Numbered from the stretch's first letter, positions 43,487 to 53,690 are shown. The stretch is DNA of 64,000 nt from Sandaracinus amylolyticus (GCF_021631985.1 NZ_CP070225.1:5952001-6016000), one strand, 5' to 3'. The notes: generated from the letters alone by a model not told the origin. Program-made: numbers and translations.

Positions 43487-45748
43487 TCAGGGCGCGATCT
43501 CGCGATCGTCAGCGTCGGCGATCGATTGCGCGAGATCACGGATCCATTCGTCGCGCGCTGCTTCGTCGTCGTCGACCCAGAACGTATTCGCCGGGTCCAG
43601 CGCGTCGGCCCAGAGGTCGCACACTCGTGCTTGGATGTCGCGTTCGCGCTGGCGCAGCTGCACGCGATACGTCCCGCCATCTGCGAGCATCACGCGACCC
43701 CAGACCCATTCCGCTGCAGCTCGCGTGGTTTCCACGCGCGCGCCCTCGTCGACGGCGACGCGGCCGACGACCCGACGATCTCGCAATGCGCGGAGAACGA
43801 GCGCGCGCAGCGCCGGGATCGCAGCGAGCCGGCGATCGCGGAGGTATTGCAGCACGAGTGCTGTCGGCGGCGACGGCGAGCGACTCGGAGCGAATGGAGG
43901 ACGCGCGAATACACGCTCTGCGAGTCGCGCGACGGCAGGATGATCGGGCGCGCGACTGAGCACTCGCAGCGGGTGATCCGTCTCGGCGGGCTGGTACGCG
44001 TCCAGCGCGTCGAGGATGGCGGGGATGAACGGGCCGAGAGAGGCCGCCAGGTCGTCGAGGCACGGGCATGCCGCGACACCCGCGCACCGTCTCGCGAACG
44101 CAGCGAGCCCAGAGCCCACGCTCGGGTCGGCGTTCCATGCGGCGCGCGCGAGAGAGCAGGCTTCGACCGGTGCGCCAAGACGCAGCGCATCCTCCGCACG
44201 GCGCATCGCCAGCCCGCCGAGCTGGGCTTCGCCGGCGACGTCTCGACGCGCTTCGTCGGTGCGCCGTCTTTCGGACGAATGCGTGCCGGGGGCGCGCCAC
44301 CCGTAGTAGTTGCCGCGAATCCAGATCGCCGCGTCTGCCCATGCACCCGGATCGAGCCCGTCCTCGCGCAGCATCGCGAGCGAACGCTCGATGGGGCCCC
44401 CCGCCGCTTGCGCCCACCACGCCCGGAGGTGCGCGGCGAACCGCGACCAGCTCTGTGCGGAGTCGAGCTCGTAGACTTCCACGTCGATAGGGAATGAAGC
44501 GCCTACGATCTCCTCGAGCACGTACATGGCTACGTCACGAACCGAGACGATTCGGCGGTCACGGCCGAAGTCACGAAAGAACTGCACCGACCGCGTGAGT
44601 CGCGCGTCGTGCTCGATGGCATCGATCAGGAACGGGACCGCCGAGGTCCCGGCTCGTATGAGCGCGGTGACCTGCGTCTCGGCGCCCAGAGAGACACCAC
44701 CCGGCTGACCGAGCTGAAGGCCGTCGACTTCGTCGAGCGACGCGATGAGCGCTGGGACGATGTCGGCGCGAACCGGCCCGTCTGGTGGCACGTCGGGCAC
44801 GATCGATCGCGGCACGAGTGCACGGCGTTCCTGGTCCGCGCGCAGCGCGCGAACCGTGGCGAGGCCACCGCGAGCGCGCTGGCGAGGTGCTTGGTCGATC
44901 GATTCGTACAGGCGCAGGACCTGTAGAGCGAGGCAGTCGTCGCCCTGCATGTGGGCGAGCAGTGCACGATTCAATGGGCCGAACGCGAGCCACTCCGCGG
45001 CGACGTCGTCGGACTCCACGACCTCGGCCGAAGCGAGGAACCGCTCGTGCTCGGCCATCTCCTCGGCGACCGTGGTTGCGATCTGGAACGCGAGCTCCGG
45101 ATGTTCTCGCTCGAGCGCGACCACGGCCAGGAGCTCCGGACAGAACGTCTGTTCGCGGACGCGTCGGGCCATTTCATGGAACGGATGGCCATCGTGCGAG
45201 CACCGGGTCTCGGGCCGCTCCGCCGCGAGGAACGAACGGCACTGGTCGGCCAGATCCACCTCAGGACCGACCGCGACCGCGGCGTGCCACTCGCCGAACA
45301 GCCAGACCAAGGGCCGCTCACCAGCGACCCATGGTGGGCGAACGAATCCGAACGCTCGTACCCGACCGCCGTGATCCCAGACCGTACCTGCCCAGATCTC
45401 GACCTCGTGGAACCGGAGCTCGCGAGGGTCAGGTCCGATCTCGAGCGCCTCCCGAGCGGCCGTGACGATTGCTTGGGGCAATGGTTGCGCAGGGCTCCAG
45501 TCCGCTTCTCGTCGCGTCAGCCCGGGTAGCTCCGGCGTGCACGCGATCCGCCCGAAGTCGTTCCAACCGGGGCTCGGTGCGAGGCTCCGCTCCGCTTCCG
45601 GCCCGCGCCAACACTCGCTCGCCGACGCTGTGTCGTCGTCGCGCACGGCGGGCTCGGCTGTGTCGCTCGTCGGCGCGCCGTTCGCGACACGAGCGGCCGT
45701 TGCGCAACCGAGCGTGAGCACCGCAAGGGCGATGAAGACGCTGCGCAC
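43487..45748 (-). CDS. Large lipoprotein with HEAT-like helical repeats
   Basis: A 753-residue protein from GTG 45748: signal peptide RSVFIALAVLTLGCATA with lipobox Cys. The mature part starts with a domain of about 250 residues rich in Trp and paired Cys (VRREQTFCPELLAVVALE-type), then alpha-helical stretches that look like HEAT or TPR repeats (PSVGSGLAAFARRCAGVAAC, LVLQYLRDRRLAAIPALRAL). There is no recognised family name. The 293-bp region ahead of the previous gene (43194-43486) shows no convincing gene. It may be a surface-exposed or periplasmic scaffold; function unknown. Confidence 0.6.
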   Translation of the reverse strand: MRSVFIALAVLTLGCATAARVANGAPTSDTAEPAVRDDDTASASECWRGPEAERSLAPSPGWNDFGRIACTPELPGLTRREADWSPAQPLPQAIVTAAREALEIGPDPRELRFHEVEIWAGTVWDHGGRVRAFGFVRPPWVAGERPLVWLFGEWHAAVAVGPEVDLADQCRSFLAAERPETRCSHDGHPFHEMARRVREQTFCPELLAVVALEREHPELAFQIATTVAEEMAEHERFLASAEVVESDDVAAEWLAFGPLNRALLAHMQGDDCLALQVLRLYESIDQAPRQRARGGLATVRALRADQERRALVPRSIVPDVPPDGPVRADIVPALIASLDEVDGLQLGQPGGVSLGAETQVTALIRAGTSAVPFLIDAIEHDARLTRSVQFFRDFGRDRRIVSVRDVAMYVLEEIVGASFPIDVEVYELDSAQSWSRFAAHLRAWWAQAAGGPIERSLAMLREDGLDPGAWADAAIWIRGNYYGWRAPGTHSSERRRTDEARRDVAGEAQLGGLAMRRAEDALRLGAPVEACSLARAAWNADPSVGSGLAAFARRCAGVAACPCLDDLAASLGPFIPAILDALDAYQPAETDHPLRVLSRAPDHPAVARLAERVFARPPFAPSRSPSPPTALVLQYLRDRRLAAIPALRALVLRALRDRRVVGRVAVDEGARVETTRAAAEWVWGRVMLADGGTYRVQLRQRERDIQARVCDLWADALDPANTFWVDDDEAARDEWIRDLAQSIADADDREIAP

Positions 45749-46007
45749 GCTCTCGAGAGTACCGCGTGGGCGCACGAACGGTGGCCGGGCATCGCGAGCG
45801 ATGCCGTCGAGCTCGAGCTGGGGTCGACCCCGCGACTCGCGCGCCGAGAGCTCGTGCCTCGGCGCCGTCGTCCGCGCCCAACGGGCCGACGCGCTCGTCT
45901 GTTGTCTCGGCCCAACAGCACGCGCCGCGATCCCGCACGATCGCCGCCCTCTTCGCGACCTCCTGCCGTGGACCGCGGCTTGCGAACCACGTCGCGCAGG
46001 AGGCGCG

Positions 46008-47795
46008 ATGTCCCTTCGCACGAGATCCATCTGCGTCGTCGCCGCGCTCGCGCTCGGGGCGTGCATCGGCGACCTCGACGACGCACCGGCGGGCCCGGGG
46101 GGCGGTGCCGTTCCCCGACCGCCAGGGACCACCCGCCCGCCGCGTGGGCCGCTCTACGCGTGCGACGATCCCAGCGCGGTCGCGCCCGAGCTCCCGCTCC
46201 GCCGGCTGACGAGCACGCAGCTCCGCAACACGCTGGTGCATCTCGTCGAGTCGAGCGCGCCCTCGAGCAGCGCCGCGATCCTCGGCTCGATCGCGCCCGC
46301 GATGGAGCGGCTGCCCGCCGACTCCGGCGCGAGCGCCGAGGGATCGCGGCACGCCGGCTTCCGCAGGCTCGATCAGGCGGTGCAGCAGCAGCACGTCGAG
46401 GTGCTCTACGACGTCGGGGTCGCGCTCGGCGCGGCGTTCACCGGGGAGCCGGCGCGCGTCGGCGAGATCTTCGGCGCGTGCGCGTCCGACGCCGACGAGT
46501 CGAACGACGGCGTGTGCGTGCGATCGTTCGTGCGCGCCTTCGGCGAGCGCGCGTTCCGGCGCCCGCTGACCGACGAGGACGTCGAGCTCCTCGCGAGCGC
46601 GGCCGATCCCCTGCCGATCACCGCGGACGCGCTCGCGAACGTCGTCGCGCTGATCGTCAATTCGCCCGAGCTGTTCTACCTGCCCGAGCACGGCCAGGAC
46701 GGCGCCGTCGGCGCGACCGTTCCGCTCGACGCGTTCGAGCTCGCGGCGCGCCTCTCCTATCACTTCTGGAGCGCGCCTCCCGACGACGAGCTCCTCGAGG
46801 CGGCGCGCACCGGCGCGCTGCTCCGAGACGACGAGTACGAGCGTCAGCTCGATCGCCTCGTCACCGATCCGCGCGCCGACGAGGCGTTCGCCGAGTTCTT
46901 CTCCGACTGGCTCCGGCTCGGCGAGGTCGCCGACCTCGACGTCCAGGTCGGGCGGCCACGCTTCGACGCATTCGCGGGCACCGACGTTCCGACACCCGAG
47001 CTCCGCACGGCGATGATCGACGACGTGCTCGAGGCGGCGCGCGCCAACCTGCGCGCGGGATCGAGCCTCTCCGATCTGCTGCTCGATCGCCGCTCCTACA
47101 CGCGCGACCCGCTGCTCGCGCGCATCTACGGCACCAGCCCGTGGGACGGATCCGGCGAGCCTCCGACGCCGCCGGGCGCCCGCGCCGGCCTCCTGACGCG
47201 CCCCGCGTTCCTCGCGACCGGCACGCCCACGACGCGGCCGATCATGAAGGGCGTGCTCGTGCGCATGGCCTTGATGTGCGAGGCGGTGCCGCCGCCTCCT
47301 GCCAACGCCGACGCGGTGCGGCCCGAAGCGAGCGCGCTCGCGACCACGCGCGACGCGACCGAGGCGCTCACGCAGGCGCCCGGCACGGCGTGCGCAGGCT
47401 GTCACGCCACCGCGATCAACCCGCTCGGCTTCGCGACCGAGGGCTTCGACGCGCTCGGCCGCGAGCGCACGGTCGAGCGCATCTTCGGAGAGGACGGCGC
47501 GCTCCTCGCAGAGCTCCCGATCGACACGCACGTCGTGCCGAACGTGATCTTCGGCGATCCCGCGGAGGCCGAGGGCGCCGAGGATCTCACGCGTCTCCTC
47601 GACGAGAGCGGACGCGTGCACTCGTGCATGGCGCGCGAGTATTTCCGCTTCACGTTCCAGAGGACCGAGAACGCGCGCGGCGACGGCTGCTCGCTCGCAG
47701 CGATCGAGGAGGCGGTGCTCGGCGGCGCCTCGCTCACCGAGATCTTCGCGAGCAGCGCGCGCCTGCGCACGTTCCGAGAGAGGAGCTTCGAATGA
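46008..47795 (+). CDS. DUF1592/DUF1588/DUF1585 family secreted protein with CxxCH
   Basis: A 595-residue lipoprotein (MSLRTRSICVVAALALGAC, lipobox) preceded by GGAGG at ATG 46008. It contains the domain string typical of planctomycetes and myxobacteria: LRRLTSTQLRNTLVHL (DUF1587-like), FVRAFGERAFRRPLTDEDV (DUF1595-like), ARLSYHFWSAPPDDELLEAA (DUF1592), RPAFLATGTPTTRPIMKGVLVRMALMC (DUF1588), and CAGCHATAINPLGFATEGFDALG with the haem-type CxxCH (DUF1585 region). These proteins always occur with a DUF1552 partner, which follows here with an ATGA overlap. The pair is thought to work in cell-surface degradation, but its reaction is unknown. Confidence 0.9.
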   Translation: MSLRTRSICVVAALALGACIGDLDDAPAGPGGGAVPRPPGTTRPPRGPLYACDDPSAVAPELPLRRLTSTQLRNTLVHLVESSAPSSSAAILGSIAPAMERLPADSGASAEGSRHAGFRRLDQAVQQQHVEVLYDVGVALGAAFTGEPARVGEIFGACASDADESNDGVCVRSFVRAFGERAFRRPLTDEDVELLASAADPLPITADALANVVALIVNSPELFYLPEHGQDGAVGATVPLDAFELAARLSYHFWSAPPDDELLEAARTGALLRDDEYERQLDRLVTDPRADEAFAEFFSDWLRLGEVADLDVQVGRPRFDAFAGTDVPTPELRTAMIDDVLEAARANLRAGSSLSDLLLDRRSYTRDPLLARIYGTSPWDGSGEPPTPPGARAGLLTRPAFLATGTPTTRPIMKGVLVRMALMCEAVPPPPANADAVRPEASALATTRDATEALTQAPGTACAGCHATAINPLGFATEGFDALGRERTVERIFGEDGALLAELPIDTHVVPNVIFGDPAEAEGAEDLTRLLDESGRVHSCMAREYFRFTFQRTENARGDGCSLAAIEEAVLGGASLTEIFASSARLRTFRERSFE

Positions 47796-49336
47796 CCTCC
47801 CGCAGGATGTTCCTCCGCGGCGCCGGCGGTGCCGCGCTCGCGATCCCGTTCCTCCCGTCGCTGCTCGAGGGAGGCACCGCGCACGCGCAGGATCGCGGGC
47901 GCACGAGCTTCGTCGCGTTCCTCTCGCAGCACGGCGGCGTGTCCGCCGGGAACATGTACCCGGCCGACGCGACGCTCACCGATGTCGCGATGGCCGCCGA
48001 GGGCCACCACGAGGTACGACGCGGCCCGCTCTCGCTCGCGACGTCGGGCGGCATCGCGTCGCTGAGCCCCGTGCTCTCCGCATCGAGCTCGGTTCTCACT
48101 CCCGCGATCGCGAGCAAGATGAACGTGCTGCGCGGTCTCGACATCACCTACGACATCGCCCACCACTACTGCGGCGCGTCGCTCGGGAACCTCGCGATCA
48201 ACAGCTCGTCGGACGATCCGTACGATCGCGGCCCGCGGCGCTCGATCGATCAGGTGATGGCCTGGTCGAGCGCGGTCTATCCCGACCCGCGCGCCGTGCA
48301 GCTGCGCTCGTTCACGGTCGCGCAGAACCAGGCGGTGTCCTGGGGCTACCAGAACCCTGCGGCGGGCTCCGGGGCCATCCAGGCCGTCGGCGACTCGTGG
48401 ACGTCCGCCACGCTCTTCGATCGGCTCTTCCCGACGCCGACGGCGCCGCCCTCGTCTCCGCGACGGCGGCTCGTCGATCTCGTGTACGAGCGCTACCGGC
48501 GTCTGCGCGACGGACATCGCCGCCTGTCGAGCGGCGATCGCGAGCGGCTCGAGGCGCACATGGCGCGCATCGCGGAGCTCGAGCGCCGCCTCGGCGCGGC
48601 GCCGATCTCGTGCGCGAGCTCGCCCGAGCCACCGGAGGACAACGGGCCCCTGCTCCGCGGGGCGTACGACGGCCGTCCCGATCAGCACGTGCGCTACTTC
48701 CAGCTCTACAACGAGGTGCTCGCGGCCGCGCTCGCGTGCGGCGCGACGCGGATCGCGGTCCTCTGCGGCGACGCGTACGTCAACACGTTCTCGACCCATC
48801 CCAGCGCGAGCTGGCACGACGAGATCGCGCACCGCATCGTCGCGATGCAGGACGTCATGGTCGGCGCGCAGCGCCGCTTCTTCGCCGACGTCGTGCTCGA
48901 TCTCGCCTCGCGGCTCGAGTCGGTCGTGGAGGCCGACGGCGCGACGGCGCTCGACCGCTCTCTGATCGTGTGGATGCAGGAGCACAGCAACGTGACCCAC
49001 GACAACTTCTCGATCCCCGCGGTCACGCTGGGCTCGGCGGACGGGTTCTTCTCGACCGGCAACTACTGCGACTACCGCAACCGCACGCGCCTCTTCGAGC
49101 CGTGGGAAGACACGCCCGAGCGCAGCGCGCCGGGCCTCACGTACCAGCAATTCTGGGCGAACTGCCTCCAGGCGATGGGCGTGCCCCACGACGAGTGGGC
49201 CGAGCCCGATCACCCCGGCTACAGCGCGCGCTTCACGCACGTGATCAACGCCGACTTCCCGGTGCGGCCGGCGAGCGACTGGTCCGACGCGGTGTGGCGC
49301 ACGGCGGGCGACGTCCTGCCCTTCCTCGCGCGCTGA
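47792..49336 (+). CDS. DUF1552 family protein, Tat-exported
   Basis: A 514-residue protein with a Tat signal (TSRRMFLRGAGGAALAIPFLPSL). The body follows the DUF1552 pattern: FVAFLSQHGGVSAGNMYPAD, SKMNVLRGLDITYDIAHHYCGASLGN, SIDQVMAWSS, a coiled ERYRRLRDGHRRLSSGDRERL, then MQEHSNVTHDNFSIPAVTLG and FEPW. The fold belongs to the alkaline-phosphatase-like superfamily and the family is always next to DUF1588-type proteins. It overlaps the upstream partner by ATGA and probably shares its location outside the inner membrane. Confidence 0.9.
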   Translation: MTSRRMFLRGAGGAALAIPFLPSLLEGGTAHAQDRGRTSFVAFLSQHGGVSAGNMYPADATLTDVAMAAEGHHEVRRGPLSLATSGGIASLSPVLSASSSVLTPAIASKMNVLRGLDITYDIAHHYCGASLGNLAINSSSDDPYDRGPRRSIDQVMAWSSAVYPDPRAVQLRSFTVAQNQAVSWGYQNPAAGSGAIQAVGDSWTSATLFDRLFPTPTAPPSSPRRRLVDLVYERYRRLRDGHRRLSSGDRERLEAHMARIAELERRLGAAPISCASSPEPPEDNGPLLRGAYDGRPDQHVRYFQLYNEVLAAALACGATRIAVLCGDAYVNTFSTHPSASWHDEIAHRIVAMQDVMVGAQRRFFADVVLDLASRLESVVEADGATALDRSLIVWMQEHSNVTHDNFSIPAVTLGSADGFFSTGNYCDYRNRTRLFEPWEDTPERSAPGLTYQQFWANCLQAMGVPHDEWAEPDHPGYSARFTHVINADFPVRPASDWSDAVWRTAGDVLPFLAR

Positions 49337-49362
49337 CGAGCTCGTCCGCGCGCGTGCGAGCG

Positions 49363-50910
49363 ATGGGTCACGAGCGCCGGCACGAGGTGCGCTCTTCGGT
49401 TGACACTCCCGCGGTCGCCGAGGAATCTGGGCGGCGCCGTGCCGATCGCGATGCGCTGCCATCACCGCGGGGCGCCGTGAGAGCCGGCGATCGCATCTCC
49501 GGCCACGAGATCGTCGCGCCTGTCTCTGCGGGCGGCATGGCGACCGTGTACCTCGCACGGCGCGCGGGCGCGGCGGGCTTCGCCAAGCACGTCGCGATCA
49601 AGGTCGTGCACGCGCACCTCGCGCTCGATCGCACGTTCGTGAAGATGTTCCTCGCCGAGGCGCGCCTCTCCGCGCGCATCGAGCACCCGAACGTCGTCCA
49701 GGTGCACGACCTCGGCGAGCACGACGGCAGCTACTTCATGGTGATGGAGTACGTCGAGGGGTGCGCCCTCAGCGAGCTCCAACGGATGCTCGCCGAGGCG
49801 CAGCGCCGCCTGGCGCCCGAGGTCGCGGTTGCGATCGCGATGCGCGTCGCTGCGGGGCTGCACGCGGCGCACGAGCTCGCCGACGAGCACGGGAACAACC
49901 TCTGCGTCGTGCACCGCGACGTGTCGCCCCAGAACGTGCTCCTCGCGCGAAAGGGGCACGTGAAGCTGATCGACTTCGGGATCGCGAAGGCGGCCGAGCG
50001 CACCCAGAGCACGCAGGGCGGCGTGCTCAAGGGCAAGGTGCGCTACATGGCGCCCGAGCAGGCGTCGGGCAGCGAGATCGATCGTCGCGCCGACGTCTAC
50101 GCGCTGGGCGTCTTGCTCTGGGAGATGTTGACGGGGCGACGGCTCTTCGACGCTCCGACCGATCTGCTCGCGCTCAAGATGGTGCTCGACCCGAGGCCGC
50201 GCGCGCCGAGCGCGCTCGCGGGCGGCGTCCCGCCGGCGCTCGACGAGACGGTCCTCGCGGCGCTCGCGAAGGACCCGGCGCGAAGACCGGCGACCGCGCA
50301 AGCGTTCGGCGAGATGCTCGCGCGCGCCTTCCCGGCCGCGCTCGCGATCGACGCGCCGCGGATCGCCGAGATCGTCGGCGTGCTCACCGAGGAGGCGCGC
50401 GGCGACGCCGAGGATCGCCCCGACTCGACGTCGGGCGTCGCGCGGATGAGCGATGTCGCGCGCGAGCGCGTCGAGCAGCTCACGCTGCCGGCGCTCGCCG
50501 CGACCGCGGAGGCATCGGTGTCGAGCGGGGAGCCGGTCGTCCGCGGCTCGGGCCCGTCGCGCGTCGTCGCGCTCGCTGTGCTCGGTGCGGTCGCGATCGC
50601 GGCGTCGGCGGCGGCCTGGTACTCGTCGCGCGACGATCGCGCGGCCGCGGCGCCGCCGCTCGACGCACCGCCAGTCGGCGAGCTGCCGGCCGAGCGCGGC
50701 GAGATCGAGTCGGCACCGACGGTGCCCGTGCCGCCGGCCGCCACGGCCCCGCCCTCGCCCACGACGATGGATGCACCCGAGCCGCGCGCGGCCCCCGCGA
50801 CCGAGCGCACGACGCGACCGACGCGAAGGGTCGAACGATCCCGCCGCGCCGGCTCGCGCGCACGCGCCACGACGATCGACGACGTCCCGCTGGACACCGA
50901 GTTCGAATGA
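49363..50910 (+). CDS. Ser/Thr protein kinase with C-terminal membrane anchor
   Basis: A 515-residue kinase from ATG 49363. The domain (about 45-310) has SAGGMATVYLAR, KHVAIKVVH (Lys), VVHRDVSPQN, IDFGIAKA and RYMAPEQASG, so catalysis is likely. After a linker, one helix (VVALAVLGAVAIAASAAAWY, about 400) anchors it, and the last 90 residues are Pro/Ala/Glu-rich and basic, outside the membrane. HRDVSPQN in place of HRDLKPEN is common in myxobacterial kinases. It follows the DUF1552 gene by 26 bp and overlaps the next lipoprotein by ATGA. Confidence 0.9.
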   Translation: MGHERRHEVRSSVDTPAVAEESGRRRADRDALPSPRGAVRAGDRISGHEIVAPVSAGGMATVYLARRAGAAGFAKHVAIKVVHAHLALDRTFVKMFLAEARLSARIEHPNVVQVHDLGEHDGSYFMVMEYVEGCALSELQRMLAEAQRRLAPEVAVAIAMRVAAGLHAAHELADEHGNNLCVVHRDVSPQNVLLARKGHVKLIDFGIAKAAERTQSTQGGVLKGKVRYMAPEQASGSEIDRRADVYALGVLLWEMLTGRRLFDAPTDLLALKMVLDPRPRAPSALAGGVPPALDETVLAALAKDPARRPATAQAFGEMLARAFPAALAIDAPRIAEIVGVLTEEARGDAEDRPDSTSGVARMSDVARERVEQLTLPALAATAEASVSSGEPVVRGSGPSRVVALAVLGAVAIAASAAAWYSSRDDRAAAAPPLDAPPVGELPAERGEIESAPTVPVPPAATAPPSPTTMDAPEPRAAPATERTTRPTRRVERSRRAGSRARATTIDDVPLDTEFE

Positions 50911-51806
50911 GAGCCCCGCGAGCGATCCTCCCGCTCCTCGCGATCGCGACGCTCGTCTCGTGCGGCAACCCGCTGACGGAGCTCGTGGTCGTGATCACGT
51001 CGGACGTGACGGGCTCGATCTCGTCGGTGTCGATCCAGGTGACCGGCCCCGACGGCGAGCTCCTCGACACGCACGTGCCGCAGGAGGGCGCGCCGCTCGA
51101 GTGGCCGCTCACGCTCGGGCTCACGAGATCGGGCGCGCCCCATCACCCGCTCACGATCGACGTCCGCGGCGACGCGACGATCGGATCCGACGCGGTGCAG
51201 CTACAGCGCAGGGTCGTGACCGGCTTCGTTCCGGGCGAGCGCCGGCTCCTCGAGATCCACCTCGACGCCGCGTGCGACACGCCGTGCGTCGACGAGATCG
51301 ATCCCGAGGATCTCCCTCCTTTCGACGGCGAGATCCCGCCCTTCGACCCGAGCTGCGCCGCCGAGGACCTCGGAAGCGCGCTCGGGACGTTCGCTCGCGC
51401 GCTCGATCGCGACACCTCGCGGCCCGCGAGCTGCGAGCCCGGCGCCGGGCACGATCGGGTGTTCCGATGGCGCGCACCGAGCACCGGCCGCTTCGTGATC
51501 GACACGCTGCCGGGGTCGAACGTCGACTCCGTGATCGACGTGCGCCGCGAATGCGGAGGACCGTCGATCGCGTGTCAGGACGACGTCGGCCCCGACCGCC
51601 TCTGGTCGCACGTGGAGGTCGATCTCGACGCTGGAGAGACGATCCTCGTGTACGTGTACGGCTACTTCGACGACGCGCCGTTCGACCTGACGTTCAGCGC
51701 GGCGCCGCTGCCCGCGGAGCGGTGCACGGGCGGAGTCGACGACGATCGCGACGCGACGATCGACTGCGCGGATCCCGACTGCGACGGCGACGCGGCGTGT
51801 CTCTAG
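50907..51806 (+). CDS. Secreted lipoprotein coupled to a kinase
   Basis: A 299-residue protein whose signal peptide (ILPLLAIATLVSCGNP) ends in a lipobox. The mature part has a beta domain (LVVVITSDVTGSISSVSIQVTG), a paired-Cys middle (CDTPCVDEID), a C-terminal jelly-roll-like stretch (VFRWRAPSTGRFVIDTLPG, as in PPC-type domains), and a final DCADPDCDGDAACL Cys/Asp tail. It shares an ATGA overlap with the kinase ahead, so the two may act in one signalling or surface system. No family name is certain. Confidence 0.72.
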   Translation: MRAPRAILPLLAIATLVSCGNPLTELVVVITSDVTGSISSVSIQVTGPDGELLDTHVPQEGAPLEWPLTLGLTRSGAPHHPLTIDVRGDATIGSDAVQLQRRVVTGFVPGERRLLEIHLDAACDTPCVDEIDPEDLPPFDGEIPPFDPSCAAEDLGSALGTFARALDRDTSRPASCEPGAGHDRVFRWRAPSTGRFVIDTLPGSNVDSVIDVRRECGGPSIACQDDVGPDRLWSHVEVDLDAGETILVYVYGYFDDAPFDLTFSAAPLPAERCTGGVDDDRDATIDCADPDCDGDAACL

Positions 51807-51840
51807 CGCGCACGCCCTCGCGGTGATCGGCCGCGGCGCC

Positions 51841-52647
51841 TCAACGAATGTCCCACGTGCCGGGCGGGACGTTGCCGGTGTAGGGCTGCGGCGCGCTGCT
51901 CGAGACGCCGAAGACCACCCCGACGATCACGGCGGCGAGCACCACCACGCCCGCGGTCGTCCCGAGGACGATCCAGCCCGTGGGATCCTCGGCCGCACTC
52001 GGCGGTGGAGCGGTGATCGCGTCCTCGATGCGTCGCTCGCGCTCGTCGTCGGCGCTCGCGGCGCCGTCGCCCGTCAGCTCGAGCACGATCCGCTCGCGCT
52101 CGCCCTCGCGCAGGTGCACGGAGCTCCGCACGATCACGACGCCGCCACGGAGGACCGCGACGGTGTGCGGACCTGGGTCGAGCAGGATCTCGCGATCCGG
52201 CACCGCGCTCGCGCCGTCGATGTCGAGCGCGTCCTCCGGACCGAGCTCGCACCCGACCGTCAGCCGCGGGGTCGCGTCTTCGAGCCGCGCGAGGACCTCT
52301 TCCACTTCCGGTCGGCGCTGGCGGTCGCGCTCACTCGTGGCGGTGTCGAGCCACTGACGGTACGACGCGGCCGCCGCGAGCAAGCGCCCGGTCCGCCGCT
52401 GCGCTCCTGCGAGGTTCATGAGCACGCTCGGCTGTGGCGCGAGCTGGTGCGCACGGGCGAAACGATCGTGCGCGCTCGCCCAGTCCCCGGCGCGCGCCGC
52501 GCTCAGGCCCGCCTCGAACTCGGCGCGCCCCTCGTCGCGGCGCGCCGACGCTCCCGGGCCCTCCTGCGCAGCATCTCCCTGCGCCGCGGCGGGCCGCGGG
52601 CCGAGCAGGATCGTCGCGAGCAGCGCTGCGTGCGCGAGCCGACGCAT
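51841..52647 (-). CDS. TPR-containing secreted protein with C-terminal membrane helix
   Basis: A protein of about 268 residues from ATG 52647: signal peptide RRLAHAALLATILLGPRPAAAQ, then tetratricopeptide-like repeats (RAEFEAGLSAARAGDWASAHDRFARA, VLMNLAGAQRRTGRLLAAAASYRQW), a PEGA-like beta segment (ILLDPGPHTVAVLRGGVV), and a membrane helix near the C-terminus (TAGVVVLAAVIVGVVFGV). Such TPR-PEGA proteins are often coded beside Ser/Thr kinases in myxobacteria. It is divergent from the next kinase gene, with 54 bp between starts. Confidence 0.8.
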   Translation of the reverse strand: MRRLAHAALLATILLGPRPAAAQGDAAQEGPGASARRDEGRAEFEAGLSAARAGDWASAHDRFARAHQLAPQPSVLMNLAGAQRRTGRLLAAAASYRQWLDTATSERDRQRRPEVEEVLARLEDATPRLTVGCELGPEDALDIDGASAVPDREILLDPGPHTVAVLRGGVVIVRSSVHLREGERERIVLELTGDGAASADDERERRIEDAITAPPPSAAEDPTGWIVLGTTAGVVVLAAVIVGVVFGVSSSAPQPYTGNVPPGTWDIR

Positions 52648-52701
52648 CGAGGCGCGACCGTAGCACGCGGCCCGCGCGCGCATCGACTACGCTCGAGGCG
52701 A

Positions 52702-53676
52702 ATGAGCTCTCGACGGCGCTACGAGCTCTCGCGCCGGCTGGCAGCAGGCGGCACGGGCGAAGTCTGGGAAGCGCGCGTGCTCGACGGACCGCATGCCGGC
52801 CGGGACGTCGCGCTGAAGCGCGCGATCGCGGCGCTCCGCGACGACCCCGCAGTCCGGCGCATGCTCCGCGACGAGGCGAGGCTCCTCGTGACGCTCGAGC
52901 ATCCGAGCATCGTTCGCGCGCTCGACTTCGGCACCATCGACGGTGTCGAGCACGTCGCCTACGAGCTCGTGCGCGGCATCGACGCGGCGCGCGCAGCGAG
53001 CGTCTCCGCCGGTCGCTTCGCGGACGACGTGGGGCTCTTCATCGTGGAGCAGGTCGCGCACGCGCTCGATCACGCGCACTCGCGTTCGGGTCCCGACGGG
53101 CGATCGCTCGGCATCGTGCACCGCGACGTGTGCCCCGCGAACATCCTCGTGTCGTGGGAGGGGCGCGTGCTCCTCGCGGACTTCGGGATCGCGCGCGGCG
53201 CGCATCGCACCGACAGAACCATCACCGGTCACGTCAAGGGAACGAGCGGGTACATCGCGCCCGAGCAGATCCTCGGCGACGCGACCACGCAGGCCGTCGA
53301 CGTGTATGCGCTCGGCTCGACGCTGCACGCGCTGCTCGCGGGCGCGCCTCCGCTCACGTCGTGGCGCGCGACGAGCGCGTACGTCGGCGGCGGCGCGCTC
53401 CCGATCGCGGCGTCGATCGGGCGCGACGTCGCCGAGCTGATCGCGAGGTGTTGCGACGTCGACGCCGCGCGCCGTCCGAGCGCCGCCGAGGTGGCCGGCG
53501 CATCCCGAGCGCTCCGTCGCGGCGGCGATGGTGCGGATCTTCTCGCGCACACGTTCGAGACGATCCGCGAGGCGGTCGAGCGGCGCGGCCCGCTCGACGA
53601 TCTCCTCGCGGGCGTGTTCGACGAGCGCACCACACTGACGCTCGAGTCGGAGCTCGAGCCGGAAGAGCGTTCGTGA
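52702..53676 (+). CDS. Soluble Ser/Thr protein kinase
   Basis: A 324-residue kinase from ATG 52702. LAAGGTGEVWEAR is the glycine loop, DVALKRAIA carries the Lys, GIVHRDVCPANIL has the catalytic Asp but Val-Cys in place of the usual LK, and LADFGIARG the DFG. GTSGYIAPEQ ends the activation segment. No membrane helix or sensor domain follows, so it is probably cytosolic. The modified catalytic loop may lower activity but does not remove a key residue apart from the common HRDxK Lys. It lies 32 bp ahead of the FHA-sigma54 activator, a typical kinase target. Confidence 0.88.
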   Translation: MSSRRRYELSRRLAAGGTGEVWEARVLDGPHAGRDVALKRAIAALRDDPAVRRMLRDEARLLVTLEHPSIVRALDFGTIDGVEHVAYELVRGIDAARAASVSAGRFADDVGLFIVEQVAHALDHAHSRSGPDGRSLGIVHRDVCPANILVSWEGRVLLADFGIARGAHRTDRTITGHVKGTSGYIAPEQILGDATTQAVDVYALGSTLHALLAGAPPLTSWRATSAYVGGGALPIAASIGRDVAELIARCCDVDAARRPSAAEVAGASRALRRGGDGADLLAHTFETIREAVERRGPLDDLLAGVFDERTTLTLESELEPEERS

Positions 53677-53690
53677 GCGCGCTCGCTCGC